Below, one piece after another: positions 1 through 4,162 of a DNA stretch of 11,603 nucleotides. Source of the stretch: UMGS1649 sp964481385 (lineage in GTDB: Bacteria; Bacillota; Clostridia; TANB77; CAG-465); assembly GCA_964481385.1 (NCBI GenBank), contig CAYZTN010000040.1, forward strand, positions 1 through 11,603, given 5' to 3'. Under the pieces are notes generated by a model that saw only the letters and a program-made list of their open reading frames with translations, did no database searches and was not told where the DNA came from. The first letter of the stretch is position 1; every line of letters starts with the position of its first letter. A program made the position numbers and the translations under genes.

Positions 1-50
1 GATGCCTTATAGGCATCAATAAAAACCACCGGCTAAGCCGGTGGATATTT
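1..50. other. Two adjacent short hairpins
   Basis: Bases 1-7 pair with 11-17 (GATGCCT / AGGCATC, loop TAT). Bases 26-33 pair perfectly with 37-44 (CCACCGGC / GCCGGTGG, loop TAA). The second stem is preceded by five A and followed by an AT-rich, only weakly T-rich stretch. It could be a bidirectional terminator of a gene lying before the window, or the subterminal hairpin of an IS200/IS605-type element, whose ends carry compact GC-rich hairpins of this sort. No transposase is visible, so the choice is open. Confidence 0.4.
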
Positions 51-350
51 ATTATTTAAAAGCAGGAAACGAAAAGGTTAAATATTATAAATATGGATGT
101 AAAGATAAATTAATATTGGATATATGTATGACTCAAAGCAAATGGTAAGGGATTATATATAATACTAAAGATAATATGTTAAAAAGTATAGACAATAATA
201 TAAAACAACACGAGTAGATTTTACAAAATATAAGTTAGTAATGGTTGTGGTGGCCAAGCTTATGTAAATATGATCAATAGAACAAAATAAAATTGCATTT
301 AATTTGCTTAATAATACAATTTAAGACAAATAAAACTTAGTTCTTTGAAA
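51..350. other. Gene-free, probably decayed region
   Basis: No intact reading frame with a start and ribosome-binding site is visible. One frame reads fairly protein-like from about 62 to 147 (AGNEKVKYYKYGCKDKL and onward), then continues past an in-frame stop at about 149. A second frame around 240-290 reads NGCGGQAYVNMINRTK and then stops. These may be relics of a mobile-element or phage gene, but I do not recognise a family, and AT-rich sequence can give such strings by chance. Confidence 0.3.
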
Positions 351-353
351 TTG

Positions 354-382
354 TTGAAAAAATTTTCTTTTTAATATATAAT
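354..382 (+). promoter_or_regulatory. Sigma-A-type promoter of the PH-domain gene
   Basis: TTGAAA at 354-359 and a perfect TATAAT at 377-382 are separated by 17 bases. The predicted transcript would start near 388-390, almost on top of the ribosome-binding site AGGAGG at 391-396, so the mRNA leader would be only about 15 nt. A second TTGAAA at 345-350 has no matching -10 box. Confidence 0.65.
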
Positions 383-404
383 GAACATATAGGAGGAAAT
401 GAAT

Positions 405-1019
405 ATGATAGAAGAATTAAAGAACATAGTAGGTTCTAGCGAAAAAATTTTATATGAAGGTAAACCAAATAAAAAATGTTATATTTTTGAAAGTATTTTT
501 AATCCATTGTTACCTTTTGCATTATTATGGGCGATTGTGGATTTGAGTGTTTTAGGTGGTGTTTTTACTGCAGAAGCTTCCGATAATACATTGTCTTTTG
601 TTATTCTTTTTATGCTATTTCATATGATGCCAGTTTGGATTTATTTAGGAGGAATTTTATTTATTGCTAAAAGATATAAAAATACGGCATATATTATTAC
701 AGATAGAGCTATTTATGTATCTGGAGGAGTATTTACACGAAATATTAATACAAAGCCATTTGCCGAATTATCTCATATCAACTTACATAGAGGGGTCTTT
801 GATCAAGTGTTTAATGTAGGGGATATAATAGCAACAACTAATCAATTAACTCAAGATGGGAAAAGTGTAACTATAAATATTGCTAGTGTTTCTAATTATA
901 TAGATATATATAATATGGTAAAGAAGTTACAAACTGATATTTATACTGATGTAATGTACCCTAATGCTAAACGACCTAGTGATAATCCTGGATACAATAC
1001 AGAATATAGAGGGTTGTAA
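405..1019 (+). CDS. Membrane protein with bacterial PH (YdbS-like) domain
   Basis: This 204-residue protein has a short cytoplasmic N-terminus (about 1-30), two hydrophobic segments (about 31-54 and 62-88) and a soluble C-terminal part (about 92-180). The part after the second segment carries the YIITDRAIY-VSGG signature (96-108) typical of bacterial PH domains (bPH2, formerly DUF304). The domain continues through a KPFAELSHI-type strand and the VGDIIATT stretch. Such proteins are usually membrane-anchored, and their biochemical role is mostly unknown. An ATG at 399 is in frame, but AGGAGG at 391-396 lies only 2 bases from it and 8 bases from the ATG at 405, so 405 is preferred. The gene has its own promoter and ends at a shared terminator. 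It appears to be a single-gene unit. The last 25 residues are polar and probably disordered. Confidence 0.8.
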   Translation: MIEELKNIVGSSEKILYEGKPNKKCYIFESIFNPLLPFALLWAIVDLSVLGGVFTAEASDNTLSFVILFMLFHMMPVWIYLGGILFIAKRYKNTAYIITDRAIYVSGGVFTRNINTKPFAELSHINLHRGVFDQVFNVGDIIATTNQLTQDGKSVTINIASVSNYIDIYNMVKKLQTDIYTDVMYPNAKRPSDNPGYNTEYRGL

Positions 1020-1086
1020 TTAAGTCTAAATTATAATAAATATAGAAAATGACAATTCCGTAAAACGATTTCGTTGAAAACATATG

Positions 1087-1130
1087 AAAAAGCTCACATC
1101 TACTCGTTAAAGTACAGATGTGAGCTTTTT
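1087..1130. terminator. Bidirectional terminator between convergent genes
   Basis: A perfect 15-bp stem pairs AAAAAGCTCACATCT (1087-1101) with AGATGTGAGCTTTTT (1116-1130). The A tract on one side and T tract on the other make it work on both strands. It sits between the 3' ends of the PH-domain gene and the convergent minus-strand gene ending at 1155, which fits a shared terminator. Confidence 0.85.
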
Positions 1131-1154
1131 AGTGAGCTAAGCTGGTTGATATTG

Positions 1155-1568
1155 TTAATTCAGTGAATTTGTATATGTTTGCATTCCTTTTAAAACAATA
1201 TCTTTTTCTTCACTAGTTAGTGAGAAGAAAAGGCTTAAACATTCGATTGCGTTTTTTTCCTGAGAGATATCTGGTAGAAACAGATAAGCCAATGAAGGAC
1301 TTAAGTCAGCTTCGCCGTATACCATTAGTTGGTGCTGAAACCTTTGTAAATTATAGTAGAAAAGACTGTTTTGAGATTTGAAAATTTCAAAAACTTCATT
1401 AAAAGGCAAACCTATTACTATCGAAATACCTTGACATATAGAAGTTAATTCGTCCAAAACACCTTTCATTCCATATTTTTTACAAGCGTTTAAGATTTGA
1501 CTGGTCTGAATTTTGTCAGCTTTTTCCCATTTACAATCTTTAAGTTCTTGTGTAGTCATGTTGACCAT
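1155..1568 (-). CDS. Hypothetical protein, 137 residues
   Basis: I do not recognise this protein. It starts MVNMTTQELKDCKWEKADK, is soluble with no signal peptide or membrane segment, and looks largely alpha-helical, with four cysteines not arranged as a metal site. Its C-terminus (SLTSEEKDIVLKGMQTY) loosely resembles the helical tails of small XRE regulators, including the neighbouring one (MSENQKMIIIELIRII), but no helix-turn-helix is evident. The ATG at 1568 is chosen because GGAGG lies 8 bases upstream on this strand (1577-1581). An upstream in-frame TTG at 1583 overlaps that site and is unlikely. The gene is divergent from the XRE gene at 1803, has a good promoter at 1622-1650, and shares a terminator with the convergent PH-domain gene. 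The divergent layout suggests possible regulation by the XRE protein (inference). Confidence 0.75.
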   Translation of the reverse strand: MVNMTTQELKDCKWEKADKIQTSQILNACKKYGMKGVLDELTSICQGISIVIGLPFNEVFEIFKSQNSLFYYNLQRFQHQLMVYGEADLSPSLAYLFLPDISQEKNAIECLSLFFSLTSEEKDIVLKGMQTYTNSLN

Positions 1569-1621
1569 TTTGTATTCCTCCAATTTTAAATTATTAAAAA
1601 AATATGTATTCTAACCAGTTC

Positions 1622-1650
1622 ATTATACAATAAAATATGCGTTACGTCAA
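1622..1650 (-). promoter_or_regulatory. Minus-strand promoter of the 137-residue gene
   Basis: Read on the minus strand, TTGACG (1650-1645) and a perfect TATAAT (1627-1622) are separated by 17 bases. Transcription would begin near 1615, giving a leader of about 47 nt before the ATG at 1568. A second -35-like TTGACA lies 10 bases further upstream (1660-1655), as part of a tandem repeat. Confidence 0.7.
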
Positions 1651-1660
1651 GTTATGTCAA
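1641..1660 (-). repeat. Tandem 10-bp direct repeat over the -35 box
   Basis: On the minus strand the two units are TTGACATAAC and TTGACGTAAC, directly adjacent and differing at one base. The downstream unit contains the -35 box of the promoter for the 137-residue gene. A protein bound here would compete with or contact RNA polymerase, so this is a candidate operator. The neighbouring XRE protein is the obvious candidate ligand, but that is inference. Confidence 0.45.
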
Positions 1661-1707
1661 CACTTATTGATAAAAACATGCAAAATGTGACAAAAGATTA
1701 AATGAAA

Positions 1708-1735
1708 CAAATAGTTTTAAAAATACTACTATTTG
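1708..1735. repeat. 8-bp inverted repeat, possible operator
   Basis: CAAATAGT at 1708-1715 is matched by ACTATTTG at 1728-1735, a perfect 8-bp inverted repeat with a 12-base AT-rich spacer. It lies between the two divergent start codons, about 68 bases before the XRE start. Dimeric XRE repressors bind such dyads, so autoregulation is plausible. An AT-rich chance dyad cannot be excluded. Confidence 0.35.
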
Positions 1736-1802
1736 CCATTTTAAATTTAACCTCAAATGTAATAGTATATATATACACTCATATTGTGTTTGGAGGATGA
1801 AT

Positions 1803-2117
1803 ATGGACAACAATACTTTGGGAGAAAGAATTAAAAAAGAAAGAAAAAGATTAAATCTTACCCAAGAACAATTAGGGGAAATAACTGATGTCACGAGTGC
1901 ATATATAGGGCAAATTGAAAGAAATGAGCGCACTCCCAGTTTAAAGCGATTGAAAAAAGTAGCAAAGCAATTAGGTGTTAGCGTAGAGTATTTAATAGTT
2001 GGTACTAAAGCTTCTACTGAAATAAACGAAGATTTAAGGAAAGAATTGGAGGGAATGAGTGAAAATCAGAAAATGATAATAATAGAACTAATTAGAATAA
2101 TTAAGAAGTATAGATAG
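1803..2117 (+). CDS. XRE-family helix-turn-helix transcriptional regulator
   Basis: This 104-residue DNA-binding protein belongs to the Cro/CI (XRE, HTH_3) family. The domain covers about residues 5-66: LGERIKKERKRLNLTQEQLG is helices 1-2, TSAYIGQIERNERTP holds the recognition helix and following turn, and LKRLKKVAKQLGVSVEYLI is the usual closing helices. A short helical tail (about 75-104, ELEGMSENQKMIIIELIRII) probably mediates dimerisation, as in other small single-domain regulators. The start at 1803 is preferred over the in-frame ATG at 1797 because GGAGG (1792-1796) directly abuts 1797 and is 6 bases from 1803. The gene is divergent from the 137-residue gene. It is followed by spmA after 47 bases without a visible terminator, so it may be co-transcribed with spmAB. 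Its ligand and targets are unknown. No strong promoter is evident upstream; the TATATA-rich stretch at about 1768-1775 is the best -10 region. Confidence 0.85.
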   Translation: MDNNTLGERIKKERKRLNLTQEQLGEITDVTSAYIGQIERNERTPSLKRLKKVAKQLGVSVEYLIVGTKASTEINEDLRKELEGMSENQKMIIIELIRIIKKYR

Positions 2118-2164
2118 TAGTAATAAATAAAGCCAATAATAAGTAAAATGTATTGAGGTGTAAT

Positions 2165-2743
2165 ATGTCAAAAGTATGGAGTAGCATTATTATCTTATCA
2201 ATTGCCTTTTCTTTTTTTATAGGAACAACAGATGGAGTGGTTGGAATAATAACCAGGTCAAGTATGAGTTCTGTTGAAACAATACTTACAATCGCAGGAA
2301 TGACTTGTTTTTGGTCAGGTATGTTTAATATATTTAGCAAAACAAGGTGCATAAAAATAGTATCAAAAATAATAAATCCAGTTATAAACAAAATGTTTGG
2401 AGATACGCTTTGTTCAAAAGAACTTGAAAATATATCATTAAATATAACCTCAAATATTATTGGTGTGGGAAATGCAGCAACTGTGTATGGTGTCAAAGCT
2501 ATGGAAGAGATGCAAAAGAATAATGAAAATAAAAAAGAGCCGTCATATAATATGTCGCTTTTTGCAGTTATAAATACAGCATCTGTTCAGCTTATTCCCA
2601 CTAGCATTATATCATATAGGATTTTATATAATTCAGATAACCCAAACATGATAGTTATTCCAAACATTGTAATATCTTTTGTATCTTTGCTAGTAGGAGT
2701 AGTTACATACAAATTAATCGAAAGTGGTAAAAGAAAATGTTAA
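2165..2743 (+). CDS. spmA: Spore maturation protein A
   Basis: This 192-residue integral membrane protein matches SpmA in length and motifs. It has an N-terminal membrane segment (about 5-20) ending at IGTTDGVVGIIT, the conserved VGNAATVYGVKAMEEMQ stretch near residues 102-118, and hydrophobic segments toward the C-terminus. It belongs to the nucleoside-recognition (Gate) family. In Bacillus subtilis SpmA and SpmB are needed for full dehydration of the spore core and hence heat resistance; the molecule they move is not established. The ATG at 2165 is chosen: GAGGTG lies just upstream at 2155-2160, and the in-frame TTG at 2153 overlaps it. spmB overlaps its last 7 bases, which implies translational coupling. 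In B. subtilis the pair follows dacB, but here an XRE gene is upstream. I saw no clear sigma-E-type promoter in the 47-base gap. Confidence 0.92.
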   Translation: MSKVWSSIIILSIAFSFFIGTTDGVVGIITRSSMSSVETILTIAGMTCFWSGMFNIFSKTRCIKIVSKIINPVINKMFGDTLCSKELENISLNITSNIIGVGNAATVYGVKAMEEMQKNNENKKEPSYNMSLFAVINTASVQLIPTSIISYRILYNSDNPNMIVIPNIVISFVSLLVGVVTYKLIESGKRKC

Positions 2744-3258
2744 GTACAGTTTCAACATATATAATTCCTGTATTTCTGTTATTAATTATATTAAGCGCAT
2801 TGCTAGAAAAATTGGATATATTTAATTTGTTTGTTGAGGGAGTAAATGATGGATTAAAAACTGTAATAAAGATATTTCCTAGTATACTTGCAATAACAAT
2901 AGCGATAAATTTGCTTACAGAAACCAAGGCGCTACAAGTTTTGCTTAAGCCGTTATCACGTATTATTACTGCTTTTAAAGTACCGGAAGCAGTAATACCT
3001 TTGATTATATTAAGGCCGATATCTGGAAGTGCATCAACTGCTATGGTGCTAGATATTTTTGCTAAGTTCGGGCCAGATTCTATCGAAGGCGTTATATCTT
3101 CGATAATAATGGCAAGTAGCGAAACTACTTTTTATGTTCTTGCTATATTTTTTGGGAGTATAGGCATAAAAAAACATAGTAAAGTCACCATAGCAGCAAT
3201 AGTTGCAGATATAACAGCTGTCGTACTAACTATTATTTGGACTGTTAAACTTTTTTGA
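2737..3258 (+). CDS. spmB: Spore maturation protein B
   Basis: This 173-residue membrane protein is the partner of SpmA and is close to the usual SpmB length. It opens with a hydrophobic helix (about 5-23). It carries the family's conserved core RPISGSASTAMVLDIF (about 93-108), then FGPDSIEG and the SSETTFYVLAIFFGSIGIKK stretch (about 129-148), and ends in another membrane segment. It also belongs to the Gate (nucleoside-recognition) family. The start ATG overlaps the end of spmA by 7 bases, and there is only a weak ribosome-binding site, so translation probably depends on ribosomes finishing spmA. No convincing terminator follows: the weak 6-bp TTTTCA/TGAAAA dyad near 3279-3298 lacks a T tract. 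Confidence 0.92.
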   Translation: MLSTVSTYIIPVFLLLIILSALLEKLDIFNLFVEGVNDGLKTVIKIFPSILAITIAINLLTETKALQVLLKPLSRIITAFKVPEAVIPLIILRPISGSASTAMVLDIFAKFGPDSIEGVISSIIMASSETTFYVLAIFFGSIGIKKHSKVTIAAIVADITAVVLTIIWTVKLF

Positions 3259-3335
3259 AATAAAATGCTAAAAAGAAAGTTTTCAAAAAGATATGAAAAG
3301 GTTATACAGTGTGGTAAATTTTTCTATTTTTGATA

Positions 3336-3364
3336 TTGAAATTAGTATAAAAATGATATATACT
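3336..3364 (+). promoter_or_regulatory. Sigma-A-type promoter of the zinc-ribbon gene
   Basis: TTGAAA (3336-3341) and TATACT (3359-3364) are separated by exactly 17 bases, in the 202-base gap after spmB. The start would be near 3371, giving a leader of about 90 nt before the ATG at 3461. Nothing else is recognised in this gap. Confidence 0.5.
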
Positions 3365-3460
3365 TTGTTTATGGATTAATTATTATACTTCTCTCCTTTA
3401 TACAAAACTAAAGTAGAAAAATATCAATAATAATTTAAATGAATAAAGGAGGAAAATAAA

Positions 3461-3613
3461 ATGCAAGATAAAATAATTGTATGCAAAGATTGCGGTAAAG
3501 AATTTACATTTACAGTTTCTGAGCAAGAGTTCTATGCAGAAAAAGGGTTTGAACATGATCCTGTTAGATGCAAAGAGTGCAGAATTGCTAAGAAAAATAG
3601 AAATCGTGAATAG
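3461..3613 (+). CDS. Small zinc-ribbon protein, 50 residues
   Basis: A complete 50-residue reading frame starts MQDKIIVCKDCGKEF and ends IAKKNRNRE. It contains two CxxC knuckles, C8-C11 and C37-C40, spaced as in the family of probable zinc-ribbon proteins found widely in Clostridia (zinc-ribbon domain, zf-trcl type). Between them lies the characteristic EQEFYAEKGFEHDPVRC segment. The four cysteines should bind one zinc ion. The basic C-terminus (KKNRNR) suggests nucleic-acid or ribosome contact, but the function is unknown. Support for the gene is strong: AAAGGAGG at 3445-3452 is 8 bases upstream, a terminator begins directly after the stop codon, and a promoter lies at 3336-3364. It appears to be a single-gene unit. 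Confidence 0.88.
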   Translation: MQDKIIVCKDCGKEFTFTVSEQEFYAEKGFEHDPVRCKECRIAKKNRNRE

Positions 3614-3650
3614 TATAAAAGGCGTCAAAATGTATGACGCCTTTTATATA
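3614..3650. terminator. Terminator after the zinc-ribbon gene
   Basis: A perfect 14-bp stem pairs TATAAAAGGCGTCA (3614-3627) with TGACGCCTTTTATA (3635-3648) around a 7-base loop. It starts at the base after the stop codon. The right arm carries TTTT, and the left arm AAAA would serve the opposite strand. Confidence 0.75.
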
Positions 3651-3662
3651 AACTTAAAAACC

Positions 3663-3691
3663 TTTACATATGTTGCCATCTGATGTATTAT
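3663..3691 (+). promoter_or_regulatory. Possible promoter of a non-coding transcript
   Basis: TTTACA (3663-3668) and TATTAT (3686-3691) lie 17 bases apart. Transcription would begin near 3698, in DNA without a convincing protein gene, and run to the hairpin at 3816-3853. Promoter-like pairs are common in AT-rich DNA, so this is tentative. Confidence 0.4.
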
Positions 3692-3697
3692 GTATGT

Positions 3698-3855
3698 GTG
3701 TTTTATAAAAAGTGTTACTGTTCACGGGTAGATAAAGAGAAATATTTCAAAATTATGTTGCCAAATGTGGATAACGAACATTTTCAAAAGAAGTTTTGAG
3801 GTTCAATGATAAAGTCAAAATAATTATGTAGGTTTTCCTACATAATTATTTTGGT
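3698..3855 (+). ncRNA. Candidate small RNA of about 155 nt
   Basis: The interval is bounded by a promoter-like sequence and a strong hairpin. It lacks a reading frame with a ribosome-binding site; the best is a 14-codon frame at about 3754-3798 without one. It also contains a more GC-balanced section around 3715-3735. It does not match tRNA, 6S RNA, T-box or any riboswitch core that I can identify. The alternative is a plain spacer whose hairpin terminates readthrough before the rpoB promoter. Confidence 0.25.
3816..3853. terminator. 17-bp hairpin with TTTT loop upstream of rpoB promoter
   Basis: CAAAATAATTATGTAGG (3816-3832) pairs perfectly with CCTACATAATTATTTTG (3837-3853) around a four-base TTTT loop. 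The stem is AT-rich and the T tract after it is interrupted, so it is not a classic strong terminator. Its length and position, 88 bases before the rpoB -35 box, fit a bidirectional terminator that insulates the rpoBC promoter. Confidence 0.55.
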
Positions 3856-3941
3856 CAAAAACTATATTTTTATATTGATTTTATCAAATGGGACATTTTT
3901 ACTGAAAAATCACAAATTTTCACATATTTTGGATAGTTTGG

Positions 3942-3970
3942 TTGACAATCTCTAATGCTTGTGATAAAAT
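3942..3970 (+). promoter_or_regulatory. Main promoter of the rpoB-rpoC operon
   Basis: A perfect TTGACA (3942-3947), a 17-base spacer and TAAAAT (3965-3970) are preceded by a TG dinucleotide in the extended -10 position (TGA just before the box). This is the strongest promoter in the window. Transcription would begin near 3977, giving a leader of about 186 nt before the rpoB GTG. Confidence 0.75.
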
Positions 3971-4037
3971 AAACCATATGTTTGACGTAACATTCAGAAA
4001 ACTATGTAAACTAAAACGGTTAAGGATGGTACAAATA

Positions 4038-4076
4038 TTGAAAAAAAGATGTGTAACGGGCGAAATTAAATATTAG
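4038..4076 (+). CDS. Possible 12-codon leader peptide before rpoB
   Basis: A short frame in the rpoB leader reads MKKRCVTGEIKY from a TTG at 4038, with the SD-like AAGGATGG (4022-4029) 8 bases upstream. The same frame also has an ATG at 4026, which lacks a well-placed ribosome-binding site and would give 16 residues. The stop codon (4074-4076) is five bases before the left arm of the terminator at 4081. A ribosome pausing on the stop would cover that arm. The codons show no run of one amino acid that would point to a sensed amino acid. The frame may simply be fortuitous. Confidence 0.25.
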   Translation: MKKRCVTGEIKY

Positions 4077-4080
4077 ATAT

Positions 4081-4117
4081 CAATTTGATTTTTAGGCATA
4101 AATCAAATTGGTTTTTT
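4081..4117 (+). terminator. Intrinsic terminator (attenuator) in the rpoB leader
   Basis: CAATTTGATTT (4081-4091) pairs perfectly with AAATCAAATTG (4100-4110) around an 8-base loop, then comes G and six T (4112-4117). It lies downstream of the rpoBC promoter and about 45 bases before the start codon, so transcripts must read through it for polymerase subunits to be made. That makes it an attenuator candidate. The stem is AT-rich, so termination may be only partial. Confidence 0.6.
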
Positions 4118-4148
4118 GTACGCTTCTAAACATTTTTATGTAAATAAT

Positions 4149-4155
4149 GGGGGGG
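4149..4155 (+). promoter_or_regulatory. Unusual seven-G ribosome-binding site of rpoB
   Basis: A run of seven G sits 7 bases before the GTG start. It can pair with the CCUCC of the 16S rRNA tail only if G-U wobble is allowed in the middle. Other genes here use GGAGG or AGGAGG. Confidence 0.6.
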
Positions 4156-4162
4156 ATTTTTA

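Noticed and set aside
1..44. CRISPR repeats
   Set aside because: The two hairpins differ in sequence and there are no regularly spaced identical units.
1664..1933. 89-codon minus-strand frame across the XRE promoter region
   Set aside because: It overlaps the conserved helix-turn-helix coding sequence and the divergent promoter region and resembles no protein.
2101..2496. 131-codon minus-strand frame opposite spmA
   Set aside because: Its hydrophobic composition mirrors the membrane segments of spmA on the other strand, and no start signal is seen.
3477..3683. 68-codon plus-strand frame starting MYAKIAVKNLHLQF
   Set aside because: It is out of frame with the zinc-ribbon gene, lacks a ribosome-binding site and runs through the terminator hairpin.
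3754..3798. 14-codon frame starting MLPNVDNEHFQ
   Set aside because: It has no ribosome-binding site and is too short to support as a gene.
3698..3855. 6S RNA or a known riboswitch in the gap before rpoB
   Set aside because: The ends do not form the long bulged duplex of 6S RNA, and I found no conserved riboswitch core.
4018..4036. T-box-like sequence GGATGGTAC in the rpoB leader
   Set aside because: The T-box core needs TGGNACC followed by GCG; here the bases after TGGTAC are AAAT, and no specifier stem is visible.
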